A DNA stretch of 64,000 nt from Xanthobacter aminoxidans (GTDB lineage: Bacteria > Pseudomonadota > Alphaproteobacteria > Rhizobiales > Xanthobacteraceae), in the NCBI RefSeq assembly GCF_023571765.1, contig NZ_JAMJXC010000020.1:36745-100744 (forward strand), read 5' to 3'. Below the pieces are notes generated by a model. That model worked only from the letters and a program-made list of their open reading frames with translations, did no database searches and was not told the DNA's origin. The position numbers and the translations under genes were made by a program. Below are positions 1-9,811 of this stretch, one piece after another. Positions within the stretch are counted from its first letter, which is position 1, and the number at the start of each line of letters is the position of its first letter.

Positions 1-356
1 GTCTGGTCGGGGTGGATGGTGACGGGGTTCACCACCATGCCCGATTCGTACTTCTTCACCTGCCGCACATGCTCGGCCTGCATCTCGGGCGAGAGATTGC
101 GGTGGATGACGCCGATACCGCCAGCCTGCGCCATGGCGATGGCGAGCCGCGATTCGGTCACCGTGTCCATGGCCGCGGAAATGATCGGCATGTTGAGGCT
201 GATGGTCTTGGTGAGCTGGGTGGTGATCTCCACCTGACCGGGCATCACCTCGGAGGCGCCGGGCGTCAGCAGCACATCGTCGAACGTCAGCGCCTCGCGG
301 AAGCGCGAGCGGCTGTCGATTGCGGACGAATGCGCGGTCCCATTGGGGGTCGTCAT
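1..356 (-). CDS. guaB: IMP dehydrogenase, N-terminal part (cut by window edge)
   Basis: Catalyses the NAD-dependent oxidation of IMP to XMP, the committed step of GMP synthesis, in the cytoplasm. Only about the first 118 residues lie in the window; the gene continues beyond position 1. The translation has the typical N-terminal landmarks: [15 protein letters not shown] near residue 23, the [14 protein letters not shown] barrel segment, and [15 protein letters not shown] leading towards the CBS insert. The start is the ATG whose complement is at 354-356, preceded by an AGGAG ribosome site. Identification is firm from these motifs; nothing can be said about the catalytic loop, which is outside the window. 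Confidence 0.95.
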   Translation of the reverse strand, partial: MTTPNGTAHSSAIDSRSRFREALTFDDVLLTPGASEVMPGQVEITTQLTKTISLNMPIISAAMDTVTESRLAIAMAQAGGIGVIHRNLSPEMQAEHVRQVKKYESGMVVNPVTIHPDQ

Positions 357-575
357 GGCCAACTCCTGGTGGCGGCGCGGAACGCGACCGCTGGATCGGG
401 GCCGGAACGAGGGACTGAGCCTGGACCCAGCCGTGGGCTGGCCGAGGGGCTTAAGAACCTCGCTACGAGTTGGCAGTGGCCGATACCATGGGTGCGCGAC
501 GAATAGAAGACCTGTTGCGAGGGATTCGCCGCAGGGCACGCATGCGCCGGACGAGGAGCCGGAAAAGCGGCGGTC

Positions 576-1100
576 TCAGCGGGTGACGAGAATCAGCGTG
601 TTTCCCGCCCCGTAGGTCTGCACCAGGGAATAGAGCGTCGCGGCATTGGACGGGTGCAGCCGCACGCAGCCGTGCGAGGCCGGCGCACCGAGGCGGCTGA
701 CCTCGTAGCTGCCGTGGATGGCGTAGCCCCCGTTGAAGAAGATCGAGTAGGGCATGGGCGAGTTGTAATATTTGCGCGAGAAATAGCTGCGGTACATGCG
801 CTGGGGCCGGTAGGCGCCAGTGGGCGTGACATAGCCGCGGCGGGCGGTGGAGACCGGCCAGGAATATTGCGGCATGCCGTTCACGCTCACGGTCATGTTC
901 TGCCGCGACAGGTCGATCCGCGCCACCACGGCCGCGGTGCCGGCGGAGGCGGGCGCGGCAAAGGCCAGCACCCATATGAGCGAGACCGCGAGGAGAAGCG
1001 ACGCCAGCCATCTGCCGAAAGCCGGCGACGGGCGCATCGCGGGCAGACGCCTTGCCTCGGCCCGGCCGGTACGCGGCCGCACAACCAACGGTAGACTCAT
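576..1100 (-). CDS. L,D-transpeptidase (YkuD / ErfK family), secreted
   Basis: Predicted 174-residue periplasmic enzyme of the YkuD family, which forms L,D (3-3) cross-links in peptidoglycan or attaches proteins to it. A positively charged N-terminus and a hydrophobic stretch (LASLLLAVSLIWVLAFAAP) followed by ASA indicate a signal peptide. The catalytic signature is intact: an upstream HGS and then SHGCVRLHPSNA, with the nucleophile at about Cys145 and His143 beside it. The ATG at 1100 is chosen because a GGGAGGG ribosome site precedes it; a longer frame reaches 1214 but lacks one. The domain is of minimal size, with no LysM or peptidoglycan-binding repeats. Substrate specificity cannot be read from sequence. 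Confidence 0.88.
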   Translation of the reverse strand: MSLPLVVRPRTGRAEARRLPAMRPSPAFGRWLASLLLAVSLIWVLAFAAPASAGTAAVVARIDLSRQNMTVSVNGMPQYSWPVSTARRGYVTPTGAYRPQRMYRSYFSRKYYNSPMPYSIFFNGGYAIHGSYEVSRLGAPASHGCVRLHPSNAATLYSLVQTYGAGNTLILVTR

Positions 1101-1288
1101 GCCCGTTACCCTCCCGTCAGCCATAGTGCCACGCTTGCAACCGCGCGCAAGGTGTTGCTGCCGCAGGGACATCTGGCCGATGCCGGCGGCCGGGCGTCGG
1201 TGCCCCGTTTCCATCCGGCTCCAGCCCCACTAAGGTCCGCCCGTCGGCGGCGGATGTTTCGGGTCCGCGCCTGAAGGAGACCTGCCCC

Positions 1289-1855
1289 ATGGTGATGATG
1301 CTGCTCGGCCTCGTGGTCTTCCTTGGCATCCATCTGGTGACGACTGTCCGGGGTCTGCGCGCCGGCCTCATCGCCCAATTGGGGGAAGGCCCCTACAAGG
1401 GCTTCTATTCCCTGCTGGCGGCGTCCGGCCTCCTTCTCACGGCCTATGGCTACGCGCTGTGGCGTGCCTCCGGCCCCATGCAGGTGTGGAACCCGCCGGT
1501 GGGGATGCGGCACCTCACGCTGCTCCTGATGCTGTTCGCCGCCATTTCCATCGTCGCCGCCTATGTGCCGAGCCATGTGAAGGCCTGGCTCAAGCACCCC
1601 ATGCTGGTGGGCGTGAAGACGTGGGCGGTGGCGCATCTGCTCGCCAATGGTGACCTCGCCTCCATCGTGCTGTTCGGCGCGGTGCTGGCCTGGGCGGTGT
1701 TCGACCGCATCTCGCTGAAGCGGCGCGACCTGCCGGCCCCGGTGGCGCCGAAGAACTGGGCCGGCGACGCGCTGGTGGTGGGCGGGGGGCTGGTGCTCTA
1801 TCTCGCCCTCGCCTACCTATTCCATCCCTACGTCGTCGGCGTGCCGGTGATGTAG
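1289..1855 (+). CDS. NnrU-family integral membrane protein
   Basis: 188-residue inner-membrane protein with about five hydrophobic segments, beginning MVMMLLGLVVFLGIHL. It has the NnrU hallmarks: the short HLVTTVRGLRA motif after the first helix, the GPYKGFYSLLAASG segment, and the HPMLVGVKTWAVAHLLANGD motif. NnrU was named for linkage to nitrite and nitric oxide reductase genes, but many members, as here, have no denitrification neighbour and their biochemical role is unknown. A GAAGGAG ribosome site precedes the ATG. It lies about 115 bases upstream of panB on the same strand; co-transcription is possible but not shown. Confidence 0.85.
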   Translation: MVMMLLGLVVFLGIHLVTTVRGLRAGLIAQLGEGPYKGFYSLLAASGLLLTAYGYALWRASGPMQVWNPPVGMRHLTLLLMLFAAISIVAAYVPSHVKAWLKHPMLVGVKTWAVAHLLANGDLASIVLFGAVLAWAVFDRISLKRRDLPAPVAPKNWAGDALVVGGGLVLYLALAYLFHPYVVGVPVM

Positions 1856-1969
1856 AAGCGGCCAACGCCGCAGGGGAACAAGAACAACGTACAGGTGAGG
1901 ACGGCTCCCGCCGGAGCCGCGAACGACCCCGGCCGCAGCCAAGACGGCGGCCAAGCCAAGAGGAACGCC

Positions 1970-2812
1970 ATGTCCATTCAGGCCGACGCCCGCCGCGTCA
2001 CCGCGCCCGAGATCCAGGCCCGCAAGGGGGGAGAGCCCATCGTGTCGCTCACCTCCTACCACGCGCATACGGCGCGCCTGCTCGACCGCCACGTGGACCT
2101 GATCCTCGTCGGCGACAGCCTCGGCATGGTGATGCACGGGCTGGAGACCACCGTCCCCGTCACCGTGGAGATGATGATCGTCCACGGCCGCGCGGTGGTG
2201 CGCGGCACGCAGCGCGCGCTCATCGTGGTGGACCTGCCCTTCGGCAGCTACGAGGCGAGCCCGACCGAAGCCTTCCACACCGCCGCCCGCGTGCTCAAGG
2301 AGACCGGCGCAGGCGCGGTGAAGCTCGAAGGCGGGCGCCGCATGGCCGAGACCGTGCGCTTCCTGGTGGATCGCGGCGTGCCGGTGATGGGCCATGTGGG
2401 CCTCACCCCGCAGGCCATCAACACGCTCGGCTCGTTCAAGGCGCGCGGCCGCGACGATGCCGAGGCCTCCATCATCCTCGACGACGCCCGCGCCATCGCC
2501 GAGGCCGGCGCCTTCTCCATCGTGCTGGAGGCCATCGCCGAGCCGCTCGCCCGCCGCATCACCGAGGAAGTCCCCTGCCCCACCATCGGCATCGGCGGCT
2601 CGCCGGCCTGCGACGGGCAGATCCTGGTGCTGGAGGACATGCTGGGCCTCGGCGACCGGGTGCCGAAGTTCGTGAAGAAGTACGCGAACCTCGGCCCGGC
2701 CATCGAGACGGCGGTGGCGACCTATGCCGAGGAAGTGCGCGCCCGCACCTTCCCGGCCAAGGAGCACACCTACGCACCCCGCCTGGTGGACAAGCCGGCC
2801 AAGGCCTCCTGA
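1970..2812 (+). CDS. panB: 3-methyl-2-oxobutanoate hydroxymethyltransferase (ketopantoate hydroxymethyltransferase)
   Basis: First committed step of pantothenate and CoA synthesis: transfers a hydroxymethyl group from 5,10-methylene-tetrahydrofolate to 2-oxoisovalerate to give ketopantoate. The 280-residue length matches the family. Recognisable blocks are the early [14 protein letters not shown] segment, [12 protein letters not shown] (metal and substrate binding), [13 protein letters not shown] and the late [14 protein letters not shown]. The ATG at 1970 has AGAGGAA upstream; an in-frame start at 1895 would add 25 unconserved residues. No panC is visible beside it. Its stop codon overlaps the start of the next gene (TGATG), so the two are probably translationally coupled. 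Confidence 0.96.
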   Translation: MSIQADARRVTAPEIQARKGGEPIVSLTSYHAHTARLLDRHVDLILVGDSLGMVMHGLETTVPVTVEMMIVHGRAVVRGTQRALIVVDLPFGSYEASPTEAFHTAARVLKETGAGAVKLEGGRRMAETVRFLVDRGVPVMGHVGLTPQAINTLGSFKARGRDDAEASIILDDARAIAEAGAFSIVLEAIAEPLARRITEEVPCPTIGIGGSPACDGQILVLEDMLGLGDRVPKFVKKYANLGPAIETAVATYAEEVRARTFPAKEHTYAPRLVDKPAKAS

Positions 2813-3660
2813 TGGGGCGGATGCGCTCCGGGGCGGCAACGCCCCTCGCCCGCCTCGCCCTCACCCTGTCCCTCGTTTTGGCCCCGGCGCTCCTCGCGAT
2901 GCGCCCGGCGGCCGCGGCCGAGGACTGCCTGCTCGTCACCGATCTCGACAGCGGCCGGGTACTGGCGAAGCAGGGGCTGTGCGCCGCGCGGCATCCACCC
3001 AACTCCACCTTCAAGGTGGTTCTGGCGCTGATGGGCTACGACGCCGGCATCCTCAAGAGCGACAGCAAGCCTGTCTACGAGCCCCCGCCCGGTGCCGACC
3101 TCGAGCGGGAGGTCACGCGCGGGCCGCAGACGCCCCGCTCCTGGATGAAGAACTCGGTGGTCTGGTATTCCGAGGTACTGGCCGCCGAGCTCGGCGGCGA
3201 GCGGATGGCCCACTATCTCAAGGTCTTCACTTACGGCAACGAGAACATGGGCGGGGTGAAGGGCGAGGCGGAGCCCGGCAAGCGCTACTGGATCTCCTCC
3301 TCCCTCGTCATCTCCCCGCGCGAGCAGATCGACTTCCTGCGCCGCATGCTGAAGGGCCAGCTGCCGGTTTCGGCCGACGCGGTCGACGAGACCATCCGCA
3401 TCATGGCCATCGACGAGCAGCCCGCCGGCTGGCTCACTTTCGGCAAGACCGGCTCCGGCTTCGGGCGCTTCCCGGACGGACGCATCGACCGGTCGCGCCC
3501 GTTCGGCTGGTTCGTGGGCTTCGCGAGGAAGGACGGCCACACCGCCGTGTTCGTGCGCTACACCTCCCTCGACATGGCCTCCCCCGAATCCCTCGGACTG
3601 GTGGCACGGCGGCAGACGCTGGCGGCGCTCGTCCCGGTCCTGTCGGCTCAGGCCCCCTGA
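2812..3660 (+). CDS. Class D beta-lactamase-like penicillin-recognising protein
   Basis: 282-residue exported protein with the full set of class D (OXA-type) serine beta-lactamase motifs. These are STFK with the nucleophile at about Ser65 and Lys68, SVV at 114-116, YGN at 140-142, KTG at 211-213, and a Trp near 159 at the position that shields the carbamylated lysine. The N-terminus (residues 1-36) has the charge and hydrophobic pattern of a signal peptide ending AAAAE. The start overlaps the panB stop. Family knowledge suggests beta-lactam hydrolysis, but chromosomal relatives can have weak or no activity, so a resistance phenotype is inference. No regulator of the BlaR or LysR type is adjacent. 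Confidence 0.85.
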   Translation: MGRMRSGAATPLARLALTLSLVLAPALLAMRPAAAAEDCLLVTDLDSGRVLAKQGLCAARHPPNSTFKVVLALMGYDAGILKSDSKPVYEPPPGADLEREVTRGPQTPRSWMKNSVVWYSEVLAAELGGERMAHYLKVFTYGNENMGGVKGEAEPGKRYWISSSLVISPREQIDFLRRMLKGQLPVSADAVDETIRIMAIDEQPAGWLTFGKTGSGFGRFPDGRIDRSRPFGWFVGFARKDGHTAVFVRYTSLDMASPESLGLVARRQTLAALVPVLSAQAP

Positions 3661-3706
3661 GCCTGCCGGCTGAGGCCTTCCGATAGATATCCGCGAGGAG
3701 TTGAGC

Positions 3707-4852
3707 GTGCCGGTCTCCGCCATCGTGTCGGCCTTCGTCGCCGCCCTCGTGGGCTTCGGCGGGACCCTCGCCCTCATTCTCTCCGCCGCCGCGGCAGTGG
3801 GCGCGAGCCCAGCGCAGGCGTCGTCCTGGGTGGCGGCGCTCTGTCTCGCGATCGCGGGATCGAGCGCTTTTCTGTCCATCCGCCACCGCCTGCCCATCAT
3901 CACCGCCTGGTCCACGCCGGGCGCGGCCCTGCTGGCTGCCTTCGGGGCGGGGATCGGCATGGAGCGGGCGGTGGGGGCCTTCCTGGTGGCTGGGCTCCTC
4001 ATGGTGGCTTGCGCCGCGGTGAAGCCGCTCGGCACGCTGGTGGCCCGCATTCCCGTGGCGGTGGCGGCGGCGATGCTGGCGGGCGTGCTGGTGCGCTTCG
4101 TCACGGCGCTGGCCGAACATGCGGTGAAGAGCCCGCTGCTGGTGCTGCCTGTCGTGGCCGCCTTCTTCCTCACCCGCCGGCTGGCGCCGAGCTGGTCCGT
4201 GCCGGCGGCGCTCGTCGCCGGCATCGGCGCGGCCCTCGGGCTGGGCGTGGTGGGACCGATGCCCGCGCCGGAGCTGTCGGCGCTGGTGTGGGTGACGCCG
4301 GAATTCGACGGCGGCGTGCTCCTCAGCATCGCGTTGCCGCTGTTCCTCGTGACCATGGCGTCACAGAATCTGCCCGGCTTCGCCGTGCTCACCGCCAGCG
4401 GCTACGTGCCGCCCGTGCGCTCCATCCTCGCCACCACCGGCATCGCTTCGGTGCTCACCGCGCCGTTCGGTGCCCATGCCTCGAATCTCGCCGCCATCAC
4501 CGCCGCCTTGTGCACGGGGCCGGACTGCGACCCGGACCCGCGGGCGCGATGGAAGGCGGGGCCGGTCTATGCCCTGTTCTATCTGCTGCTGGCCGCGGCG
4601 GGGGCCTCCCTGGTCGCGGTGTTCGCGGCGCTGCCACCGGCGCTGGTCGCGACCATCGCGGGGCTGGCGTTGATCGCTCCCCTCACCGGCTCACTCACCG
4701 CGGCGCTCAGCGTGGACAAGGACCGCACCGCCGCCATCGTGACCTTCGCCACCACGGCGTCGGGAATCAGTGCCCTCGGCCTCGGCGCCCCGGTGTGGGG
4801 GCTGGCCGCCGGCCTCGCCGTGTTCGCCATGGATACCGTGCGCCGCCGCTGA
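3707..4852 (+). CDS. BenE-family benzoate/proton symporter-like membrane protein
   Basis: 381-residue protein with about twelve hydrophobic helices and the BenE family blocks: the N-terminal AFVAALVGFGGTLALIL, ITAWSTPGAALLA, ASQNLPGFAVL, and PFGAHASNLAAITAA with the following cysteine-containing loop. BenE members import benzoate with protons. No benzoate-degradation gene is adjacent, so the true substrate is open. The GTG at 3707 is preferred because GAGGAG sits six bases upstream; a TTG at 3701 abuts that ribosome site. It is co-directional with the beta-lactamase-like gene, 46 bases downstream, and converges on the branched-chain amino acid operon. Confidence 0.82.
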   Translation: MPVSAIVSAFVAALVGFGGTLALILSAAAAVGASPAQASSWVAALCLAIAGSSAFLSIRHRLPIITAWSTPGAALLAAFGAGIGMERAVGAFLVAGLLMVACAAVKPLGTLVARIPVAVAAAMLAGVLVRFVTALAEHAVKSPLLVLPVVAAFFLTRRLAPSWSVPAALVAGIGAALGLGVVGPMPAPELSALVWVTPEFDGGVLLSIALPLFLVTMASQNLPGFAVLTASGYVPPVRSILATTGIASVLTAPFGAHASNLAAITAALCTGPDCDPDPRARWKAGPVYALFYLLLAAAGASLVAVFAALPPALVATIAGLALIAPLTGSLTAALSVDKDRTAAIVTFATTASGISALGLGAPVWGLAAGLAVFAMDTVRRR

Positions 4853-4872
4853 CGGGAGCGGGCCCTGAAATG

Positions 4873-4905
4873 AAAAACCCCGCGAGCGACGGGCGCCCGC
4901 GGGGT
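4873..4905 (-). terminator. Rho-independent terminator of the branched-chain amino acid operon
   Basis: A perfect eight-base stem ACCCCGCG/CGCGGGGT (4877-4884 with 4898-4905) closes a 13-base loop. Read on the minus strand it is followed at once by a run of five T. It lies about 40 bases past the livM stop codon, so it is oriented to end the minus-strand operon. Confidence 0.8.
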
Positions 4906-4946
4906 GGGAGGATGTCGGGCCGGCCCCGGGGCCGGCGACTGACGGC

Positions 4947-5936
4947 CTAGCTGTTGGCCTTGCGGGCCTTCATCTGCTGCCAGATCGCGATGACCTCGCC
5001 GACGAAGCCGCGGCGGAACAGCGAGACGGCGAGCACGAAGATGACGCCCTGGATCACCAGCACCCACTCGCCGAGACCGGCGAGATAGTTCTGCATGGTC
5101 ACGATCACCGCCGCGCCAACCACAGGGCCGAGCACGGTGCCCATGCCGCCCACCAGCGTCATCAGCACCACCTCGCCCGACATCTGCCAGGCGACGTCGG
5201 TGAGCGAGGCGAGCTGGAACACCAGCACCTTGGTGGAGCCGGCGAGACCCGCCAGCGCCGCCGAGAGCACGAAGGCAAGCAGCTTGTACTGGTTGGCCCG
5301 GTAGCCGAGCGAGATGGCGCGCGGCTCGTTCTCGCGGATCGCCTTCAGCACCTGCCCGAAGGGCGAATGGATGGTGCGGTAGATGACGAAGAAGCCGAAC
5401 AGGAAGATCGCCAGCACGAAGTAGTAGAGGTGGATGTCCTGGCTGATGTCGATGACGCCGAACAGCGGCCGGCGCGGCACCGCCTGAAGGCCATCCTCGC
5501 CGCCGGTGAACTTCGCCTGCAGGCAGAAGAAGAAGAACATCTGCGCCAGAGCCAGCGTGACCATGGCGAAGTAGATGCCCTGCCGGCGGATGGACAGCAG
5601 CCCCGCGAGGAAGCCCAGCACCACCGAGAAGGCGACGCCGGAGAGAATGGCAAGCTCGGGGGTGAAGCCCAGCACCTTGGTGGTGTGGGCGCAGATGTAG
5701 GCCGACCCGCCGAAGAACATGGCGTGGCCGAACGACAGGAGGCCCGTGTAGCCCAGCAGCAGGTTGAAGGCGCACGCGAACAGCGCGAAGCACATCACCT
5801 TCATCAGGAACACGGGATAGACGCCGAACGGCGCCACAAGTAGCACCGCCACCGCGGCGACGGCGAACAGGAGCATGACGTTGGAGCCGGCGCCGGAGGT
5901 GGCGGGGGCGGAGGCGGGATGGGTTGCGGAGCTCAT
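4947..5936 (-). CDS. livM: Branched-chain amino acid ABC transporter permease LivM
   Basis: 329-residue inner-membrane permease of the LivM type, partner of LivH in the importer for leucine, isoleucine, valine or related amides. It shows several hydrophobic helices, the LLGYTGLLSFGHAMFFGGSAY block typical of LivM, and the cytoplasmic AIRENEPRAISLGY coupling motif that contacts the ATPases, followed by GGMGTVLGPVVGA. GAGGG precedes the ATG. It is the last gene of the operon, ten bases after livH and just before a terminator. The actual ligand of this Liv-type system (amino acids, urea, amides) cannot be told from the permease. Confidence 0.93.
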   Translation of the reverse strand: MSSATHPASAPATSGAGSNVMLLFAVAAVAVLLVAPFGVYPVFLMKVMCFALFACAFNLLLGYTGLLSFGHAMFFGGSAYICAHTTKVLGFTPELAILSGVAFSVVLGFLAGLLSIRRQGIYFAMVTLALAQMFFFFCLQAKFTGGEDGLQAVPRRPLFGVIDISQDIHLYYFVLAIFLFGFFVIYRTIHSPFGQVLKAIRENEPRAISLGYRANQYKLLAFVLSAALAGLAGSTKVLVFQLASLTDVAWQMSGEVVLMTLVGGMGTVLGPVVGAAVIVTMQNYLAGLGEWVLVIQGVIFVLAVSLFRRGFVGEVIAIWQQMKARKANS

Positions 5937-5946
5937 GTAGCAGCCC

Positions 5947-6828
5947 TCACTTGGCCGTGCCGAACAGGCCGGCGGGCTTCACCATGAGCACGATGGCCAT
6001 GATGACGAAGATCACGGTGGACGATGCCTCGGGATAGAAGACCTTGGTCAGGCCCTCCACGACGCCGAGGCCGAAGCCGGTGACGATGGCGCCCATGATC
6101 GAGCCCATGCCGCCGATCACCACCACCGCGAACACCACGATGATGAGGTTCGAGCCCATGGTGGGGCTCACCTGATAGGCCGGGGCTGCAAGCACGCCGG
6201 CGAGCGCCGCAAGGCCCACGCCGAAGCCGTAGGTGAGCGTGATCATACGCGGCACGTCGATGCCGAAGGCCTGCACCAGGTCCGGCCGCTCGGTGGCGGC
6301 GCGCAGGTAGGAGCCGAGCTTGGTGCGCTCGATCACGAACCAGGTGGCGAGGCAGACGACCAGCGAGGCCACCACCACGAAGGCGCGGTAGTTGGGCAGG
6401 AACATGAAGCCGAGATTGGTGCCACCCGGGAGCGGGTTGTTGTACGGCAGGCCCGAGGAGCCGTACTGCCGCCGGAACAGGCCCTCGAGGATGAGGGCGA
6501 GGCCGAAGGTCAGCAGCAGGCCATAGAGATGATCGAGATGGTACAGCCGTTTGAGCAGCGTCCTCTCGATGACCATGCCGATGATCGCCACGATGATGGG
6601 CGAAAGCACGAGCGCCCCCCAGAAGGGGATGCCGGCATAGTTCAGCAGCATCCACGCCCCGAACGCGCCCATCATGTACTGCGCGCCGTGGGTGAAGTTG
6701 ATGACGTTCAAAAGGCCGAAAATCACCGCGAGCCCGAGGCTCAGCATGGCGTAGAAGGCGCCGTTAATTAGACCCAGGAGCAATTGCCCGAACAGGGCCT
6801 GGGGGGGAATGCCGATGAGCTCGAACAT
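5947..6828 (-). CDS. livH: Branched-chain amino acid ABC transporter permease LivH
   Basis: 293-residue inner-membrane permease. Family blocks include LLGLINGAFYAMLSLGLAVIFGLLNVINFTHG at the N-terminus (seen around residues 15-46), the AATERPDLVQAFGID coupling loop, and GGMGSIMGAIVTGFGLGVVEG. It forms the membrane channel with LivM. The ribosome site is weak, and a roughly 120-base gap containing a strong hairpin separates it from the upstream binding-protein gene, so permease expression may be lower than that of the binding protein. The operon context supports the assignment. Confidence 0.93.
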   Translation of the reverse strand: MFELIGIPPQALFGQLLLGLINGAFYAMLSLGLAVIFGLLNVINFTHGAQYMMGAFGAWMLLNYAGIPFWGALVLSPIIVAIIGMVIERTLLKRLYHLDHLYGLLLTFGLALILEGLFRRQYGSSGLPYNNPLPGGTNLGFMFLPNYRAFVVVASLVVCLATWFVIERTKLGSYLRAATERPDLVQAFGIDVPRMITLTYGFGVGLAALAGVLAAPAYQVSPTMGSNLIIVVFAVVVIGGMGSIMGAIVTGFGLGVVEGLTKVFYPEASSTVIFVIMAIVLMVKPAGLFGTAK

Positions 6829-6908
6829 CGAAGACCCGTCTCGTCAGGAGGAAACGGCGGAAACCGCAAGCGACAACCGGAACTGGGGGTACCGGACACG
6901 GAGGAGAA

Positions 6909-6941
6909 GGATCGGGCGGGCCCTGAGGACCCGCCCGATCC
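6909..6941 (-). other. Intra-operon stem-loop between binding-protein and permease genes
   Basis: A twelve-base perfect stem GGATCGGGCGGG/CCCGCCCGATCC encloses a nine-base loop, directly after the stop codon of the binding-protein gene. There is no T-run on the minus strand, so it resembles an mRNA-stabilising or attenuating hairpin rather than a full terminator. In many ABC operons such elements let the binding protein be made in excess over the permease; here that is inference. Confidence 0.55.
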
Positions 6942-6951
6942 GGATTCTGGA

Positions 6952-8160
6952 TCAGCCCTTCTTGACGAGCGGGCAGTCGCTCTCGGAGAGCGGACGGAAC
7001 GCCTCGTTGGCGGGGATGGTCGCCTTCAGGGTGTAGTAGTCCCACGGCCCCTTGGATTCGGAGGGCTTCTTCACCTCATAGAGATACATGGGATGAATGG
7101 TGCGGCCGTCGACGCGCACCTCGCCCTTGCCGAACAGCGGGTCGTCGGTGGGGATTTCCTTCATCTTGGCCACAACGGCGGCGCCGTCCTTGGCAGACTT
7201 CAGGGCCTCGACCGCCTTCAGATAGTGCAGCGTGCCGGCGTAGACGCCCGCCTGCACCATGGTCGGACGCTTGCCGCCGTTGGCCGCGGCGAAGGCGTCC
7301 GCGAACTTGCGGTTGGCGTCGGTCTGGTCCCAGTACCAGGCTTCGGTCAGGGTCAGGCCCTGGGCGGTCTTCAGCCCCAGCGAATGCACGTCGGTGAGGA
7401 AGATGAGGAGGCCGGCGAGCTTCTGGCCGCCCTCGACGATGCCGTATTCCGCCGACTGCTTGATGGAGTTGATGGTGTCGCCGCCGGCATTGGCGAGGCC
7501 GATGACCTTGGCCTTGGACGACTGCGCCTGCAGCAGGAAGGAGGAGAAGTCGGCGTTGTTGAGCGGCACCTTGACGGAGCCGACCACCTTGCCGCCATTC
7601 TCCGCCACCACCTTCGAGGTGTCGCGCTCGAGCGCATGGCCGAAGGCATAGTCGGCGGTCAGGAAGAACCAGGTGTCGCCGCCGGTCTTCACGATCGCCT
7701 TGCCGGTGCCGTTGGCCAGCGCCCAGGTGTCGTAGGTCCAGTGCACGGTGTTGGGCGTGCAGGCCTTGCCGGTGAGGTCGGAAGTGGCCGCGCCGGAATT
7801 GATGAAGACCTTGTTCTTTTCCTTGGTCACGCCGCTGACCGCCAGCGCGACGCCGGAATTCGGCACGTCCAGGATGACGTCCACGCCGTCCACGTCGTAC
7901 CACTGGCGGGCGATGGAGGTGCCGACGTCGGCCTTGTTCTGGTGATCGGCGAAGATCACGTCCACCTTGAGGCCCTTGGCGGCGGCGCCAAAGTCCTCGA
8001 CCGCCTTCTTGGCGGCCCACACGGAGCCCTGGCCGCCGAGATCGGCGTAGAGGCCCGACTGGTCATTGAGAACGCCGATTTTGACGGGAACCTGGGCCTT
8101 GGCGGCGCCAGCGGCAACGACGACGCTGGCGGCGGCCAGCAATACGGCTGCAAGACGCAT
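6952..8160 (-). CDS. Periplasmic substrate-binding protein of a Liv-type ABC transporter
   Basis: 402-residue exported receptor of the branched-chain amino acid/amide-binding family (Peripla_BP_6). A signal peptide is evident (MRLAAVLLAAASVVVAAG, cleavage near AKAQ), followed by VPVKIGVLNDQSGLYADLGG, the usual first strand and substrate loop, then VDVILDVPNSGVALAVSG and a TWFFLTADYAFG segment. GGAGGACACATC gives a good ribosome site. It sits between the ATPase genes and the permease genes of the same operon. The subfamily resembles receptors in many soil alphaproteobacteria that are annotated only generically; ligand unknown. Confidence 0.9.
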   Translation of the reverse strand: MRLAAVLLAAASVVVAAGAAKAQVPVKIGVLNDQSGLYADLGGQGSVWAAKKAVEDFGAAAKGLKVDVIFADHQNKADVGTSIARQWYDVDGVDVILDVPNSGVALAVSGVTKEKNKVFINSGAATSDLTGKACTPNTVHWTYDTWALANGTGKAIVKTGGDTWFFLTADYAFGHALERDTSKVVAENGGKVVGSVKVPLNNADFSSFLLQAQSSKAKVIGLANAGGDTINSIKQSAEYGIVEGGQKLAGLLIFLTDVHSLGLKTAQGLTLTEAWYWDQTDANRKFADAFAAANGGKRPTMVQAGVYAGTLHYLKAVEALKSAKDGAAVVAKMKEIPTDDPLFGKGEVRVDGRTIHPMYLYEVKKPSESKGPWDYYTLKATIPANEAFRPLSESDCPLVKKG

Positions 8161-8214
8161 GATGTGTCCTCCCTCCGGCTGGAACCGGATTTTCTCGCTG
8201 TCGGAAACCCGGCG

Positions 8215-8928
<714 letters not shown>

Positions 8929-8929
8929 C

Positions 8930-9700
8930 TCAATGCGCTCCACCGGTGCCCATGTAGGCCTCGATCACCTGCGGGTTCTTCGACACTTCGGCATAGGGGC
9001 CTTCGGTGAGGATCTCGCCGCGTGCAAGCACGGTGATCCGGTCCGAGAGATTGGCCACGACCGAAAGATTGTGCTCCACCATGAGGATGGTGCGGTTGTC
9101 CGAGACGCGCTTGATGAGGTCCGCCGTGCGGGCGATATCCTCGCGGCCCATGCCCGAGGTGGGCTCGTCCAGCAGCAGCATTTCCGGCTCGAGCGCCAGC
9201 GTGGTGGCGATCTCCAGCGCGCGCTTGCGGCCGTAGGGCAGCTCCACCGCGAGGTGCTTCGCGTACTGGGTCAGGTCCACGTCGGCGATCAGTTCCATGG
9301 CGCGGTCGTTGAGCGCTTCGAGGCTCTTCTCCGACTGCCAGAAGTGGAACGAGTTGCCGATGGGCCGCTGCAGCGCGATCCGCACGTTCTCCAGCACCGT
9401 GAGGTACGGGAACGTGGCGGAGATCTGGAACGAACGGACCATGCCCATCCGCGCAACATCCGCTGGCGGCGTGCGCGTAATATCGCGGCCGTTCAACTTG
9501 ATGGTGCCGCGCGTCGGCTCCAGAAACTTGGTAATCAGGTTGAAGCACGTGGTCTTACCGGCACCGTTCGGCCCGATCAGGGCGTGAATGGTGTGGCGGC
9601 GGATCCTGAGGTCAACGTTCTTGACCGCAGCGAACCCCTTGAATTCCTTCGTAAGACCTGAAGCTTCAACGATGTAGGGCACGTCTGAGACGCTGTCCAT
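8930..9700 (-). CDS. livG: Branched-chain amino acid ABC transporter ATP-binding protein LivG
   Basis: 256-residue ABC ATPase. Walker [13 protein letters not shown], the LivG-typical MGMVRSFQISATFPYLTVLENV Q-loop region (residues about 85-106), and Walker B LLLDEPTSGM are present. The ABC signature position reads LPYGRKRALEIA rather than a canonical LSGGQ, a variation commonly seen in LivG. The start at 9700 (MDSVSDVPY) removes an unconserved 24-residue extension. It is the first gene of the five-gene operon livG-livF-binding protein-livH-livM; beginning with the ATPases reverses the classical enterobacterial order. Confidence 0.92.
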   Translation of the reverse strand: MDSVSDVPYIVEASGLTKEFKGFAAVKNVDLRIRRHTIHALIGPNGAGKTTCFNLITKFLEPTRGTIKLNGRDITRTPPADVARMGMVRSFQISATFPYLTVLENVRIALQRPIGNSFHFWQSEKSLEALNDRAMELIADVDLTQYAKHLAVELPYGRKRALEIATTLALEPEMLLLDEPTSGMGREDIARTADLIKRVSDNRTILMVEHNLSVVANLSDRITVLARGEILTEGPYAEVSKNPQVIEAYMGTGGAH

Positions 9701-9811
9701 GATCGTAAGGCGCCCTCGCTGTTCCCCGGCCGCACATCGCAAGCGACGCGCTCCAGCCGATCTCCGCAACATTCGGCACCTTGGCTGGTGCGCTTGATCT
9801 TGGGGCGCAAG

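Noticed and set aside
2770..4392. 540-codon minus-strand frame
   Set aside because: Antisense to the beta-lactamase-like and BenE genes; composition is that of a GC-driven shadow.
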